In this document: positions 15,332 to 25,722 of the stretch, piece after piece
Numbering within the stretch: the stretch's first letter is position 1
Layout: each line of letters starts with the position of its first letter
Source: Cellulosimicrobium cellulans
GTDB lineage: Bacteria; Actinomycetota; Actinomycetes; Actinomycetales; Cellulomonadaceae
Direction: 5' to 3'
DNA length: 64,000 bases
Assembly: GCF_016921195.1 (NCBI RefSeq)
Contig: NZ_JAFGYF010000008.1
Span: 103,014-167,013, forward strand
The notes under the pieces: model-generated
What the model was told of the DNA's origin: nothing
The model's input: only the letters and a program-made list of their open reading frames with translations
The model's database searches: none
Translations under genes and position numbers: made by a program

Positions 15332-15376
15332 TGGACACGCGTTGAACGAGTGTTTAGTCTTTTGAACGTGCGTTCA
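15332..15376 (+). promoter_or_regulatory. Promoter and autoregulatory operator of the TetR-ABC operon
   Basis: TGGACA (15332-15337) and TAGTCT (15355-15360) with 17-base spacing make a plausible promoter whose transcript would start at or next to the GTG at 15368, so the mRNA is probably leaderless. The perfect palindrome TGAACGTGCGTTCA (15363-15376) covers the start codon, and a related half-site TGAACG lies at 15343-15348. This suits autorepression by the TetR protein. Confidence 0.6.
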
Positions 15377-16072
15377 GACGACCAGTCCCCCACGACCGGC
15401 CGCGCCGGCCCCGCGCCGTCGGCCACCGACGACCTCACGACCCGTGCCCGCATCCGCGACGCCGCGATCTCGCGCTTCGCGCGCGACGGGTTCGGCGCCT
15501 CCCTGCGGACCATCGCGGCCGACGCCGGGGTGAGCGCGGCGCTCGTCGTGCACCACTTCGGGTCCAAGGACGGGCTGCGCCGCGCGTGCGACGACTACGT
15601 GTTCGACGCCGTGCGCGCCGCCAAGACGGACGCCATCGCGCCCCAGGACCCGGCTGCCGGCCCGATGGCGCTGTTCACCCAGCTCGCCGGCATCGAGGAC
15701 TACGCGCCCGTGTTCGAGTACACGCTGCGCAGCCTCCAGGCGGGCGGGGACCTCGCGCGGTCGTTCGTCGAGCACCTCACGCAGGTCACGCTCGAGTACA
15801 TGGAGTCCGGCGTCGCCGCCGGCGTCATCCGCCCGAGCCGCGACGAGGCCGCCCGCGCGCGCTACCTCGTCTCGCTCTCGCTCGGCTCGCTCCTGATCGA
15901 CGGCGCGCTGCGCGAGCGGAGCGAGCCGCGCGACCCCGAGGCGGACCTCCGCGAGTACGTCGAGCGCGTGATGCTCCCCGCGCTCGAGGTCTTCACCGAA
16001 GGACTCTTCGTCGAGCCGACGCTGCTCGACGCCTACGTGCAGCACACCACCCACCAGGAGGAGACGCGATGA
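15368..16072 (+). CDS. TetR-family repressor of adjacent ABC exporter
   Basis: A 234-residue TetR-family repressor. The N-terminal helix-turn-helix spans about residues 25-70 ([18 protein letters not shown], then [20 protein letters not shown] with SKDGL). The C-terminal ligand domain is about 150 residues. The GTG start sits inside a perfect palindrome and directly after a likely -10 element, which favours it over any upstream start. The stop overlaps the ATG of the ABC ATPase. The TetR-ATPase-permease order resembles Mycobacterium tuberculosis Rv1219c-Rv1218c-Rv1217c, a multidrug efflux operon, so drug-responsive autoregulation is likely. Confidence 0.9.
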   Translation: MRSDDQSPTTGRAGPAPSATDDLTTRARIRDAAISRFARDGFGASLRTIAADAGVSAALVVHHFGSKDGLRRACDDYVFDAVRAAKTDAIAPQDPAAGPMALFTQLAGIEDYAPVFEYTLRSLQAGGDLARSFVEHLTQVTLEYMESGVAAGVIRPSRDEAARARYLVSLSLGSLLIDGALRERSEPRDPEADLREYVERVMLPALEVFTEGLFVEPTLLDAYVQHTTHQEETR

Positions 16073-17004
16073 CGAGCACGGCCCCCGCCGTCGAGGTGCA
16101 CGACCTGCGCAAGGCCTTCGGCCACGTGCAGGCGCTCGACGGCCTCGACCTCACCGTCCGCGCGGGCGAGGTCGCCGGGTTCCTCGGACCGAACGGCGCG
16201 GGCAAGTCGACCACGATCCGCGTGCTGCTCGGGCTGCTGCGGCCCGACTCCGGCAGCGCCCGCCTGCTCGGCGGCGACCCGTGGCACGACGCCGTCGACC
16301 TGCACCGGCGCCTCGCCTACGTGCCGGGCGACGTCAGCCTGTGGCCCAACCTCACCGGCGGCGAGGCGATCGACCTGCTCACCCGCCTGCGCGGGAGCGT
16401 CGACCCGCGGCGCAAGAAGCTGCTGCTCGACCGCTTCGAGCTCGACCCGTCCAAGAAGGCGCGCACCTACTCCAAGGGGAACCGGCAGAAGGTGGCGCTC
16501 GTCGCCGCGTTCGCGTCGGACGTCGAGCTGCTCGTGCTCGACGAGCCGACGTCGGGCCTCGACCCCCTCATGGAGTCGGTGTTCACGCAGTGCGTGCGCG
16601 AGGTGACGGCGGAGGGCCGGTCCGTCCTGCTCTCGAGCCACATCCTGGCCGAGGTCGAGAAGCTGTGCGACACCGTGACGATCATCCGCGCGGGTCGCAC
16701 GGTCCAGTCCGGGACGCTCGCCGAGCTGCGGCACCTCACGCGCTCGTCCGTCACCGCCGTGACCGAGCGCGACCCGTCGGCCCTCGACACGCTCGACGGC
16801 GTGCACGACCTCGTCGTCGAGCCCGGCGCGGACGGCACGCGGGCGCGGTTCGACGTCGACAACGACCACGTCGAGACCGTCCTGCGCGCGCTCACCGACC
16901 TCGGTCTGCGCTCCGTGACGGTCAACCCGCCGTCCCTCGAGGAGCTGTTCCTGCGTCACTACGGCGACGAGCTCGCCGTGCTCGACGGGGCGGGCGCGCT
17001 GTGA
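16069..17004 (+). CDS. ABC exporter ATP-binding protein
   Basis: A 311-residue ABC ATPase that would power the large permease encoded next. Walker A is GPNGAGKST near residues 43-51, and Walker B is [12 protein letters not shown]. The signature region reads [10 protein letters not shown], with Lys in place of the usual second Gly (YSKGN rather than LSGGQ), a variant seen in this exporter subfamily. The H-loop region is [14 protein letters not shown]. The C-terminal extension ([16 protein letters not shown]) is typical of drug-export ATPases. ATGA overlap with the regulator gene and GTGA overlap with the permease gene show tight coupling. Confidence 0.92.
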   Translation: MTSTAPAVEVHDLRKAFGHVQALDGLDLTVRAGEVAGFLGPNGAGKSTTIRVLLGLLRPDSGSARLLGGDPWHDAVDLHRRLAYVPGDVSLWPNLTGGEAIDLLTRLRGSVDPRRKKLLLDRFELDPSKKARTYSKGNRQKVALVAAFASDVELLVLDEPTSGLDPLMESVFTQCVREVTAEGRSVLLSSHILAEVEKLCDTVTIIRAGRTVQSGTLAELRHLTRSSVTAVTERDPSALDTLDGVHDLVVEPGADGTRARFDVDNDHVETVLRALTDLGLRSVTVNPPSLEELFLRHYGDELAVLDGAGAL

Positions 17005-18587
17005 CCGGGTGGACCACGCTCCTGCGCTTCGTCCTGCGGCGCGACCGCGTCCGCATCCCGGTGTGGACGGCGTCGATCGCGCTCCTCTTCGGGTACGCGG
17101 CCGTCGCGCTCGACACCCTCTACCCCACCGCCGCCGACCGCCAGGCGCGCGCGGCGCTCGTCTCGAGCCCCGCGGGCATCATGCTGTCCGGACCGCAGTA
17201 CGGGATCGAGGACTACACGCTCGGCGCGATGATCGCGAACGAGATGGCGCTCACCGTCATGGTCGCCGTCGCGATCATGAGCATCTCGCTCGTCGTGCGG
17301 CACACGCGCGCCGAGGAGGAGACGGGACGGGCCGAGCTCGTCCGGGCAGGCGTCGTCGGGCGCCACGCCCCCGCCACCGCGGCGTTCGTCGCGGCAGTCG
17401 TCGCGAACGCGGCCATCGCGCTCGCGACGGGGGCGGTCCTCGTCGCGACCGGGCTCGCGGCCGTCGACTCCTTCGCGCTCGGCGCGGCCATCGGCGTCAC
17501 GGGTCTCGTGTTCGCCGCCGTCGCGGTCGTGACGAGCCAGGTCACCGAGCACGCGCGCGCCGCGAGCGGCCTCGCGCTCGCCGTGCTCGGCGTCGCGTTC
17601 CTGCTGCGCGCGGTCGGCGACGTCCAGGAGGAGCACGGGAGCTGGGTCTCGTGGCTCTCCCCCATCGGCTGGGCGCAGCAGATCCGTGCGTACGTCGACC
17701 TGCGCTGGTGGCCGCTCGGCCTGTCGCTCGCGCTCGTCGTGCTGCTGCTCGCGCTGGGCGCGGCGCTCGCTGCGCGGCGCGACCTGGGAGCGGGCCTCGT
17801 GCCGCCGCGCGCCGGTCGGCCCGACGCCGCCGGGTGGCTCGCGAGCCCGCTCGCCCTCGCGTGGCGCCAGCAGCGCGCGTCCGTGCTCGCGTGGGGCCTC
17901 GGGGTCGGCGTCACGGCGCTCGCGTGCGGGACGTTCGTCGACTCGGTGGGCGACATGGTCGCCGACAACCCGGAGATCGCGCAGATGCTCGGCGACGCCT
18001 CCGACCTCGTGGGCGGGTTCGTCGCGGTGATGGCCCTGTTCCTCGGGCTCGGCGCGGGCGGGTTCGCGGTCGCGTCGGCCCAGCGGGCCCGCGGCGAGGA
18101 GACGGCGGGGCGGCTCGAGCCCGTGCTCGCGACCGGGGTCGGGCGCGTCCGCTGGCTCGGGGCCCAGCTCGTCGTGACGCTGGTCGGGACGGCGGTGCTG
18201 CTCGCCGTGAGCGCGCTCGGGCTGTGGCTCGGCGCGCTGAGCGTCGGGGAGGATGCCTTCGGGTTCGGCGACTACCTCGCCGCGTCGTTCGCGTACCTGC
18301 CGGCGGTCGCCGTCGTCACGGGCGTCGCCGTCGCCGCGTTCGGCTGGCGGCCGGGGCTCGCGGCGCTCGCCTGGGCGCTCCTCGCCTACTCGTTCGTCGT
18401 GACGATGTTCGGCGCCCTGCTCGACCTGCCCTCGTGGGCCAGCGGCGTCTCGCCGTTCTGGCACGTCCCCCAGCTCCCGGGGGCCGACGTCGAGCCGTGG
18501 CCGTTCGTCTGGCTCACGCTCCTGGCTCTCGCGCTCGTCGCGCTGGGACTGGTCGGTTTCCGCCGACGCGACGTCCCTCGTCCCTGA
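17001..18587 (+). CDS. Large ABC exporter permease (polyketide-antibiotic exporter type)
   Basis: A 528-residue membrane protein with about twelve hydrophobic segments in two similar halves, each starting with a short Arg-rich cytoplasmic stretch ([13 protein letters not shown] near the N-terminus and [20 protein letters not shown] mid-protein). This is the fused ABC-2 exporter type annotated as exporters of polyketide antibiotics. Conserved motifs include [20 protein letters not shown] and [19 protein letters not shown], one per half. It is translated from a GTG overlapping the ATPase stop. Together the three genes form a TetR-regulated efflux operon; the substrate is unknown. Confidence 0.9.
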   Translation: MTGWTTLLRFVLRRDRVRIPVWTASIALLFGYAAVALDTLYPTAADRQARAALVSSPAGIMLSGPQYGIEDYTLGAMIANEMALTVMVAVAIMSISLVVRHTRAEEETGRAELVRAGVVGRHAPATAAFVAAVVANAAIALATGAVLVATGLAAVDSFALGAAIGVTGLVFAAVAVVTSQVTEHARAASGLALAVLGVAFLLRAVGDVQEEHGSWVSWLSPIGWAQQIRAYVDLRWWPLGLSLALVVLLLALGAALAARRDLGAGLVPPRAGRPDAAGWLASPLALAWRQQRASVLAWGLGVGVTALACGTFVDSVGDMVADNPEIAQMLGDASDLVGGFVAVMALFLGLGAGGFAVASAQRARGEETAGRLEPVLATGVGRVRWLGAQLVVTLVGTAVLLAVSALGLWLGALSVGEDAFGFGDYLAASFAYLPAVAVVTGVAVAAFGWRPGLAALAWALLAYSFVVTMFGALLDLPSWASGVSPFWHVPQLPGADVEPWPFVWLTLLALALVALGLVGFRRRDVPRP

Positions 18588-18651
18588 CGCGAGACCGTCA
18601 CGGCCTCCGGCTAGGCTCGATCCACCTTTTCCGACCACGGAGGTGACGGTC

Positions 18652-19494
18652 ATGTCCACGCCCGACCGGAGCGACGCGACGCGCTCGGCCAGGGCCACCC
18701 TGCACGAGTGGGTCGCCGCGATCCCCACCCAGGAGCCGGGCCGGGGGCCGGCCGGCGCCTCGGGCGTCCCCGACCCGCGCACGTGGGTCGCGGCGCTCGC
18801 GCTCGAGGGGACGTGGCTCGGCCTGTACCAGGACGCGTACCGGTTCACCGAGGCGGAGTGGGACGTCCTGGTCGGCGACCTCTCGCGGTACGCCGACGTC
18901 CGGCCGCCCGCGAGCGCCGTCGTGTTCCGCGACGTCGACCTCGACGAGGACCCGTTCCGCGACGACGAGCGCCCGCTCGTGGACGCGGTCCTGCGTGTGG
19001 CGCTCGAGGAGGGCGTCGAGAACGTGACGTTCGCCGCCGTCGCGCGGCGGTGCGACCGCAGCGAGTCGACCCTGCGGTCGATGTTCGGCGACGCGGAGAC
19101 TCTGGTCGACGACGTCGCGGTCGAGGTGGTGCAGTCCGGGTTCGACGACCTGTCGCCGCTGCGGCTCGACCCGTCCCGCGCGGCGGTCGCGGCGTCGGTC
19201 GCGGCGCTCGACGACTCGCGCAAGGCCGCCGCGCTCCTGCGCCTGTACGCGCTGGGCGGGGTCGCGCGCGACGACGTCCCGGAGGGACAGCACGCGGCGC
19301 ACGCGCTCGTGCTGCGCGCGTGGCGGGAGGAGGCGGCGCCGTCGTCGCTCGTGCTCGCCGCGCTCGCGTGCGACGGCTGGCGCGCGGGCGAGCGGCAGCG
19401 GGCGCTGCTGTTCCCGCCCGCGCTCCCGGGCGCCGTCGTGCGCGAGCTCGCGCGCCTCGCGGACGACGCGGCGGGTCACTCCTCGAACCGGTAG
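18652..19494 (+). CDS. Putative DNA-binding protein with TetR-like helix-turn-helix
   Basis: A 280-residue protein of uncertain role. The ATG at 18652 is chosen because GGAGG lies eight bases upstream. The centre resembles a TetR N-terminal domain: LVDAVLRVALEEGVENVTFA at about 109-128, then AVARRCDRSESTLRSMFGDA at about 129-148. Unlike ordinary TetR proteins, it is preceded by a 100-residue N-terminal region containing LEGTWLGLYQDAYRFTEAEW. The C-terminal half is Ala/Leu-rich and helical. The gene overlaps the 3' end of kdpE by 19 bases in a tail-to-tail arrangement. It could be a repressor with an unusual extra domain. Confidence 0.65.
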   Translation: MSTPDRSDATRSARATLHEWVAAIPTQEPGRGPAGASGVPDPRTWVAALALEGTWLGLYQDAYRFTEAEWDVLVGDLSRYADVRPPASAVVFRDVDLDEDPFRDDERPLVDAVLRVALEEGVENVTFAAVARRCDRSESTLRSMFGDAETLVDDVAVEVVQSGFDDLSPLRLDPSRAAVAASVAALDDSRKAAALLRLYALGGVARDDVPEGQHAAHALVLRAWREEAAPSSLVLAALACDGWRAGERQRALLFPPALPGAVVRELARLADDAAGHSSNR

Positions 19495-20174
19495 CCGATG
19501 CCGGGGCTCGTGATGAGGTGTCGGGGCGCCGCCGGGTCGTCCTCGAGCTTGCGGCGCAGCTGCGCGACGTAGACGCGCAGGTAGTGGGTGTCGCGCGTGG
19601 CGGTCGGCCCCCACACCTCGCGCAGCAGGTGCTCGCGCTCGACGACGCGGCCCCGCTGCGCGACGAGGATCTCCAGGAGCGCCCACTCGGTGGGAGTGAG
19701 CCGCACCTCGGTGCCGCCGCGCAGGAGGCGGCGCCGCGCGAGGTCGACGTGCAGGTCGCCCGCCTCGACGACCGCGGACCCGTCCCGTGCGGCACCCGCC
19801 GAGCGCCGCACGGCGGCGCGCAGCCGCGCCATGAGCTCGGGCATCGCGAACGGTTTGGTGACGTAGTCGTCGGCACCGGCGTCGAGCGCGTCGACCTTGT
19901 CGTCGCCGAGGTGACGCGCGGAGAGCACGACGATCGGCACGGTGCTCCACGCGCGGACGGCGCGGATGACGTCGAAGCCGCTGAGGTCCGGCAGGCCGAG
20001 GTCGAGCAGGATGACGTCGGGCGCGTCGGTCGCGACGAGGTCGATGCCGGCCCCGCCCGACGTCGCGGTGCTCACCCTCCACCCGTGCGTGCGCAGCGTG
20101 ATGGCGATCGCGCGCAGCAGGCCGGGGTCGTCGTCGACGACGAGGACGTGGTGGGTCACCGGGTCGTCGCTCAC
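19476..20174 (-). CDS. kdpE: Response regulator KdpE
   Basis: The 232-residue OmpR/PhoB-family response regulator of the Kdp potassium system. The receiver domain spans about residues 8-120, with the acidic pair D14/D15, the phosphoacceptor D58 in VILLDLGLPD, and K107-type lysine in DDYVTKPFAM. The winged-helix output domain follows, with LTPTEWALLEILVAQRGRVV and YLRVYVAQLRRKLEDD. The GTG start overlaps the kdpD stop (GTGA). It would activate kdp transcription under low potassium or osmotic stress, probably at the 21-bp-spaced repeats near 27.7 kb. Confidence 0.95.
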   Translation of the reverse strand: MSDDPVTHHVLVVDDDPGLLRAIAITLRTHGWRVSTATSGGAGIDLVATDAPDVILLDLGLPDLSGFDVIRAVRAWSTVPIVVLSARHLGDDKVDALDAGADDYVTKPFAMPELMARLRAAVRRSAGAARDGSAVVEAGDLHVDLARRRLLRGGTEVRLTPTEWALLEILVAQRGRVVEREHLLREVWGPTATRDTHYLRVYVAQLRRKLEDDPAAPRHLITSPGIGYRFEE

Positions 20175-22765
20175 GCGCGCTCCTCCCGCTCGGTGCGTGC
20201 CGGGCCGCGCGGCGACGCGACCGGGACGGTCAGGACCATGGTGAGGCCTCCGCCCGGCGTGTCCTCGGGGACGAGGGTCGCGCCGACGGCGCGGGCGAAC
20301 CCGCGCGCGACGGCGAGCCCCAGGCCGACGCCGTGCCCGCCCGCGTCGCCGAGCCGCTGGAACGACTCGAACATGCGCTCCTTGGCGTCGTCGGCCACCC
20401 CGGGACCGCGGTCCACGACGCGCACCTCGACGATGCCGCCCGACGCGGACGCCCGGACCCTGACCGGGTCGTCCGCTGGCGCGAACCGCGCCGCGTTGGC
20501 GACGACGTTCGCGACGACGCGCTCGAGCAGGCCCGGGTCGGTGCGCACGAGCGGCAGGTCCTCGGGCACGTCGAGCGCGACCCGGGCGCCGTGCGGCTCG
20601 ACGGCGGCGGGCACGATCTCCTCGAGCGACACGTCGCGCAGGACGGGGGCCACGGAACCGGTCTGGAGGCGCGAGAGGTCGAGCAGGTTGTCGATGAGCT
20701 GCTCCAGCCGCTCGGTCTCGGAGGCCGCGGTCTCGACGAGCGCCGTCCGGTCCTGCGGCTCCATGACCGCGTCGGGCGAGCGCAGCCCGTCGACGGCGGC
20801 CCGGATCGCCGCGAGCGGGGTACGCAGGTCGTGCGAGACGGCCGCGAGCAGGGCCGTCCTCGTCGCGTCCGCCTCCGCGAGGACGGCCGCGTGCGCCGCC
20901 TCCTCGCGCAGCCGGCGGTACTCGAGCACGATGCCGGCCTGCGCACCGAACGCCTCGAGCACCTGGCGGTCGCCCGCAGGCAGGGGGCGGCCGTCGAGCA
21001 CGAGCCGGAGGTCGTCGTCGACGCTCACCACGGTCCGGGTCTCGCCGCCGGCCCCGGGCGTGCCCCGACGCCCGGCGCGGACCGGGACCGCGTCGACGGC
21101 GCGGTCCGCGACGGCGACCGTCGACCACGCGCGGGTCCGGCCGCCCGTCGCCACCCGCTTCTCGAGCGCGACGCGGCGGAGCTGGAACGTCTGGGCGAGG
21201 CGCGCGACCACGGCCTCGGCCGTGTCCTCGCCGGAGAGCACGGACCGGGAGAGCGCCGCGAGCGTCGACGCCTCGGCCCGCGCCCGGTACGCCTGGACCG
21301 TGCGGCGCGCCGAGAGGTCGACGACCGACGCGACCGCCGCCGCGACGAGCACGAACACGAGCAGCGCGAGCAGGTTCTCCGGGTCGGCGACGGTGAGCAG
21401 GCCGGTGGGCGGCGTGAAGAACCAGTTGAGGCACAGGAAGGACACGACGGCGCACGCCAGCGCGGGCCACATGCCCCCGACGAGGGCTACGCCGACCGAC
21501 AGCGCGAGGAAGAGCATGACCTGCGTCGACAGCCCGACGGCCTCCCGGCCGGCGTCGAGCAGGGCGGTGAGACCCACCGGGCCGGCGACGGCGAGCACGA
21601 ACCCCGCGACGCGCCGCCGGGCGGACAGCGGGCTCCAGCCGCGACGTGCGACCCTCCCCGACCGGGCCCGCTCGTGGGTGACGAGGTGCACGTCGAGCGA
21701 GCCCGAGAGCCGGGCGATCTCCGCGCTCGTCGAGCCGAGGAACGCCTCGCGCCACCGCGAGCGCCGCGAGACCCCGACGACGACCATCGTCGCGTTGGCC
21801 CCGTGCGCGAAGTCGACGACGGCCGACGCGACGTCCTCCCCGACGACGGTGTGGAAGGTGCCGCCGAGCGACTCGACGAGCGCACGGTCGGCCGCGATCG
21901 CGGCGGGCGACGCCGTGGGCAGCCCGTCGGTCGCGAGCACGTGCACCGCGAGCAGCTCCGACCCGGCCGCCCGCTCGGCGATGCGGGCCCCGCGACGCAG
22001 CAGCGTCGCGCTCTCCGGCCCGCCGGTGACCGCGACGACGACGCGCTCCCGCGCGGGCCAGGTCCCCGAGATCGCGTGGTCGGCGCGGTAGCGGGTGAGG
22101 GCGTCGTCGACCCGGTCCGCGAGCCACAGGAGCGCGAGCTCGCGCAGCGCGGTGAGGTTGCCCTCGCGGAAGTAGGAGGAGAGCGACGCGTCGATCTGCT
22201 CGGCCCGGTAGACGTTGCCGTGCGCGAGCCGCCGCCGCAGCGCCTGCGGCGAGAGGTCGACGAGCTGGATCTGGTCGGCCTCGCGCACCACGTGGTCGGG
22301 GACGGTCTCGCGCTGGCGCACGCCGGTGATCGCCTCGACGTCCTCGGTGAGCGACTCCAGGTGCTGCACGTTCACCGTGGTCACGACGTCGATCCCGGCG
22401 TCGAGGAGGTCGTGCACGTCCTGCCACCGCTTGGCGTGGCGCGAGCCGGGCGCGTTGGTGTGCGCGAGCTCGTCCACGAGCGCGACGTCCGGGTCGCGCG
22501 CGACGAGGGCGTCGACGTCGAGCTCGGTGAGCTCGACTCCCCGGTGACCGACGGCGCGGCGCGGCACCACCTCGAGGTCGCCGATCTTCGCCGCCGTAGC
22601 CGGGCGCCCGTGCGTCTCGACGAGGCCCACCACGACGTCGGTCCCGCGGGACCGGCGGCGGTGGGCCTCGTCGAGCATCGCGAACGTCTTGCCGACGCCC
22701 GGCGCGGCGCCGAGGTAGACCGTCAGCCTCCCCCGGCGCCGCTCGTCAGGCGTGTCGGCACTCAT
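20171..22765 (-). CDS. kdpD: Sensor histidine kinase KdpD
   Basis: An 864-residue membrane sensor kinase controlling kdp expression. The N-terminal KdpD domain has Walker A GAAPGVGKT (19-27) and LVDELAHTNAPG (97-108). A universal-stress-like domain covers about 240-365, where c-di-AMP binds in characterised homologues. Four transmembrane segments lie at about 385-485, including LNWFFTPPTG. A GAF-like linker precedes the kinase core, with the phosphorylated His645 in AAVSHDLRTPLAA and N-, G1- and G2-box motifs (NVVANAARF, DRGPGV, GVGLGLA). It is coupled to kdpE by overlap and lies 24 bases after kdpC. Confidence 0.96.
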   Translation of the reverse strand: MSADTPDERRRGRLTVYLGAAPGVGKTFAMLDEAHRRRSRGTDVVVGLVETHGRPATAAKIGDLEVVPRRAVGHRGVELTELDVDALVARDPDVALVDELAHTNAPGSRHAKRWQDVHDLLDAGIDVVTTVNVQHLESLTEDVEAITGVRQRETVPDHVVREADQIQLVDLSPQALRRRLAHGNVYRAEQIDASLSSYFREGNLTALRELALLWLADRVDDALTRYRADHAISGTWPARERVVVAVTGGPESATLLRRGARIAERAAGSELLAVHVLATDGLPTASPAAIAADRALVESLGGTFHTVVGEDVASAVVDFAHGANATMVVVGVSRRSRWREAFLGSTSAEIARLSGSLDVHLVTHERARSGRVARRGWSPLSARRRVAGFVLAVAGPVGLTALLDAGREAVGLSTQVMLFLALSVGVALVGGMWPALACAVVSFLCLNWFFTPPTGLLTVADPENLLALLVFVLVAAAVASVVDLSARRTVQAYRARAEASTLAALSRSVLSGEDTAEAVVARLAQTFQLRRVALEKRVATGGRTRAWSTVAVADRAVDAVPVRAGRRGTPGAGGETRTVVSVDDDLRLVLDGRPLPAGDRQVLEAFGAQAGIVLEYRRLREEAAHAAVLAEADATRTALLAAVSHDLRTPLAAIRAAVDGLRSPDAVMEPQDRTALVETAASETERLEQLIDNLLDLSRLQTGSVAPVLRDVSLEEIVPAAVEPHGARVALDVPEDLPLVRTDPGLLERVVANVVANAARFAPADDPVRVRASASGGIVEVRVVDRGPGVADDAKERMFESFQRLGDAGGHGVGLGLAVARGFARAVGATLVPEDTPGGGLTMVLTVPVASPRGPARTEREERA

Positions 22766-22789
22766 GTGCGCAGTCCATCACGCCGCACG

Positions 22790-23497
22790 TCAGGGCGCGT
22801 CCGAGCCCGCGGGCGCGAGGTTCTCGAGCGCGAGGTTGAGCGCGAGCACGTTCACCCGCGGGTCGCCCAGCACGCCGGCCACGCGCCCGGCCACGGCGTC
22901 GTCGACCAGCGCACGCACCGCCGCGGGGTCGAGCCCGCGCGCCGCGGCGACGCGGTCGACCTGCTGGTACGCGGAGGCGGGCGAGACGTGCGGGTCGAGG
23001 CCCGAGGCCGACGCCGTCACGGCGTCGGGCGGGACGCTCGCCGGGTCGACGCCGTCCTGCGCGGCGACGGCCGCCCGGCGCGCCTCGATCGCGGCGACCA
23101 GGTCGGGGTTGTTCGGCCCCAGGTTCGACCCCGCGGACGCGAGCGTGTCGTAGCCGTCCCCGGCCGCCGACGGGCGGCCGTGGAACCACTCGGGCGCCGT
23201 CCCCGGCTCGCCGAACGCCTGGCCGACGAGGACGGACCCGACGACCGGGGCGCCGTCGGCCCCCGTGTCGTCGACCGACGCGGCCCGCGTGCCGTCCGCG
23301 CGGACGAGCGAGCCGTTCGCCTGCCACCCGAAGGCGGCCTGGCCGACGCCCGTCACCGCGAGCGGGTACAGCCCACCGAGCAGGGCGGTCATCAGGAGCA
23401 GGACGCGCAGCCCCGCCCACGACTGGCGGACGAAGGAGACGGCGCCGCCGGCGGTGGACGGACGGGCGCCGGACGGGACCTGCGAGGAGGTGGGCAC
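22790..23497 (-). CDS. kdpC: Potassium-transporting ATPase subunit KdpC
   Basis: The 235-residue KdpC subunit, a single-pass membrane protein that stabilises the KdpFABC complex. The GTG at 23497 is preferred because AAAGGA lies six to seven bases upstream; an in-frame start at 23515 overlaps that ribosome site. One N-terminal helix (about residues 22-46, VLLLMTALLGGLYPLAVTGV) is followed by the extracellular domain. That domain carries GSVLVGQAF, FHGRPSAAGDGYD, SAGSNLGPNNP and DALTASASGLDPHVSPASA-type motifs (TASASGLDPHVSPASAYQQV). All match the family. Confidence 0.95.
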   Translation of the reverse strand: MPTSSQVPSGARPSTAGGAVSFVRQSWAGLRVLLLMTALLGGLYPLAVTGVGQAAFGWQANGSLVRADGTRAASVDDTGADGAPVVGSVLVGQAFGEPGTAPEWFHGRPSAAGDGYDTLASAGSNLGPNNPDLVAAIEARRAAVAAQDGVDPASVPPDAVTASASGLDPHVSPASAYQQVDRVAAARGLDPAAVRALVDDAVAGRVAGVLGDPRVNVLALNLALENLAPAGSDAP

Positions 23498-23520
23498 GGG
23501 AGTTCCTTTCGGCACCGGGA

Positions 23521-25722
23521 TCAGAAGCCCGGGAGCAGGGAGACGAGGAGGTCGACGAGCTTGATCCCGACGAACGGCGCCACGAGGCCGCCGAGCCCGT
23601 AGACCAGGAGGTTGCGCCGGAGCAGGGCCGACGCGGACGCCGGGCGGTACCGCACCCCGCGCAGCGCGAGCGGGACGAGGGCCACGATGACGAGGGCGTT
23701 GAAGATCACCGCCGAGAGGATCGCGGACTCGGGGCTCGACAGGCGCATGACGTTGAGCACCTCGAGCGCGGGGAACACGCCCAGGAACATCGCGGGCAGG
23801 ATCGCGAAGTACTTGGCGACGTCGTTCGCGACGGAGAACGTGGTCAGCGCGCCGCGCGTGATGAGGAGCTGCTTGCCGATCTCGACGATCTCCAGGAGCT
23901 TGGTGGGGTCCGAGTCGAGGTCGACCATGTTGCCCGCCTCCTTCGCGGCGGTCGTGCCCGTGTTCATCGCGACGCCGACGTCCGACTGCGCGAGCGCGGG
24001 CGCGTCGTTCGTCCCGTCACCGGCCATCGCGACCAGGCGTCCGCCCTCCTGCTCGCGCCGGATGAGCGCGAGCTTGTCCTCGGGCGTGGCCTCGGCGAGC
24101 ACGTCGTCCACGCCCGCCTCCGCCGCGATGGCCCGCGCCGTGATCGCGTTGTCGCCCGTGACCATGACGCTGCGGATGCCCATCGCGCGGAGCTGGTCGA
24201 ACCGCTCGCGCAGACCGTCCTTGACGACGTCCTTGAGCCGGACGACGCCGAGGACGTGCGCGGGGCCGTCGCCCACCTGCTCGGCGACCACGAGCGGCGT
24301 GCCGCCCTGCGCGCTGACCGTCTCCACGTGCGCCGCGAGCTCGTCCGTGTCCGGCCCCGTGACGCTCCCGCCCGTGGAGTGCACCCAGCGCTGGACCGCG
24401 GAGCCCGCGCCCTTGCGCACGCGCCGCACGCCGCCGTCGGGCGCCGGCAGGTCCACGCCCGACATCCGGGTCTGGGCCGTGAACGGGATGAACTCCGCGC
24501 CCGTCATCTCGCGCGCGAGGTCGCTCGCGGGGCGCCCGTCCAGCGACGTCACGAGGTCGACGATGCTGCGCCCCTCCGGGGTCTCGTCGGACAGCGAGGC
24601 GAGGCGCGCCGCGTCGGCGAGCTCCGCCGCGCTCACGTGACCCACCGGCAGGACCTCGGTCGCGAACCGGTTGCCGTGCGTGATGGTCCCCGTCTTGTCG
24701 AGCAGCAGCACGTCCACGTCGCCCGCCGCCTCGACCGCGCGGCCGGACATCGCGAGGACGTTGCGCCGGACCAGGCGGTCCATGCCCGCGATGCCGATCG
24801 CGGACAGCAGCGCGCCGATCGTCGTGGGGATGAGGCACACGAGGAGCGCGACGAGCACCACGAGGGACTGCCGCGCCCCCGAGTACACCGCGAACGGCTG
24901 GAGCGTCGCCACGGCGAGGACGAACACGATCGTCAGCGACGTGAGCAGCACGTTGAGAGCGATCTCGTTCGGGGTGCGCTGGCGCTCGCTGCCCTCGACG
25001 AGCGCGATCATCCTGTCGACGAACGTCTGGCCGGCCGGCGCCGTGATCCGCACGACGATGCGGTCGGACAGGACGACGGTCCCGCCCGTCACGGCCGAGC
25101 GGTCGCCCCCCGACTCGCGGATCACCGGGGCGGACTCGCCCGTGATGGCCGACTCGTCGACCGACGCCACGCCCTCGATCACGTCGCCGTCGCCGGGGAT
25201 CGTCTCCCCCGCGACGACCACGACGACGTCGCCCACCCGCAAGCTCGACGACGGCACGTCCACCGTCGGCAGCAGGTGCAGGCTCGACCCAGCGGTGAGC
25301 GTGTCGGTCGGCGCGTCCACGCGGCGCGCCGTCGTGCTGCGCTGCGTCGCGCGCAGGCTCGACGCCTGGGCCTTGCCCCGCGACTCCGCGACCGACTCGG
25401 CGAGCGTCGCGAACAGGACCGTCGCCCACAGCCACGCCGCGACGAGGATCGAGAACAGGTCCGGCTCCAGGGCGGCGAGCACCGTCGACGCGGCCGCGCC
25501 GAGCTCCACGACGAACAGCACCGGCGACCGGTGCAGCACCCGCGGGTCCAGCTTGCGCACCGCGGCCGGCAGCGCCGCGCCCACCTGCGCGAGAGTCAGC
25601 GCCCGCGGGGCACGACGGCCGCCGTCGGGACGATCGTCGTGGTGGGGGCCGCCGTCGGGCGCACCCGCGGGGGACGCCGGGGTGCCGGGCAGCTGAGGGA
25701 CGGAAGCGAGCGGCGTGCTCAT
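23521..25722 (-). CDS. kdpB: Potassium-transporting P-type ATPase catalytic subunit KdpB
   Basis: A 733-residue P-type ATPase that hydrolyses ATP to drive potassium uptake through KdpA. Key motifs are TGES (194-197) in the actuator domain, the phosphorylated Asp342 in DKTGTITHG, and the ion-pathway segment [16 protein letters not shown]. The KGA region (VRKGAGSAV) and [32 protein letters not shown] complete the set. An N-terminal extension of about 40 residues rich in Pro, Gly and His is longer than in the E. coli protein and has no obvious function. The start overlaps the kdpA stop. Confidence 0.97.
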   Translation of the reverse strand: MSTPLASVPQLPGTPASPAGAPDGGPHHDDRPDGGRRAPRALTLAQVGAALPAAVRKLDPRVLHRSPVLFVVELGAAASTVLAALEPDLFSILVAAWLWATVLFATLAESVAESRGKAQASSLRATQRSTTARRVDAPTDTLTAGSSLHLLPTVDVPSSSLRVGDVVVVVAGETIPGDGDVIEGVASVDESAITGESAPVIRESGGDRSAVTGGTVVLSDRIVVRITAPAGQTFVDRMIALVEGSERQRTPNEIALNVLLTSLTIVFVLAVATLQPFAVYSGARQSLVVLVALLVCLIPTTIGALLSAIGIAGMDRLVRRNVLAMSGRAVEAAGDVDVLLLDKTGTITHGNRFATEVLPVGHVSAAELADAARLASLSDETPEGRSIVDLVTSLDGRPASDLAREMTGAEFIPFTAQTRMSGVDLPAPDGGVRRVRKGAGSAVQRWVHSTGGSVTGPDTDELAAHVETVSAQGGTPLVVAEQVGDGPAHVLGVVRLKDVVKDGLRERFDQLRAMGIRSVMVTGDNAITARAIAAEAGVDDVLAEATPEDKLALIRREQEGGRLVAMAGDGTNDAPALAQSDVGVAMNTGTTAAKEAGNMVDLDSDPTKLLEIVEIGKQLLITRGALTTFSVANDVAKYFAILPAMFLGVFPALEVLNVMRLSSPESAILSAVIFNALVIVALVPLALRGVRYRPASASALLRRNLLVYGLGGLVAPFVGIKLVDLLVSLLPGF

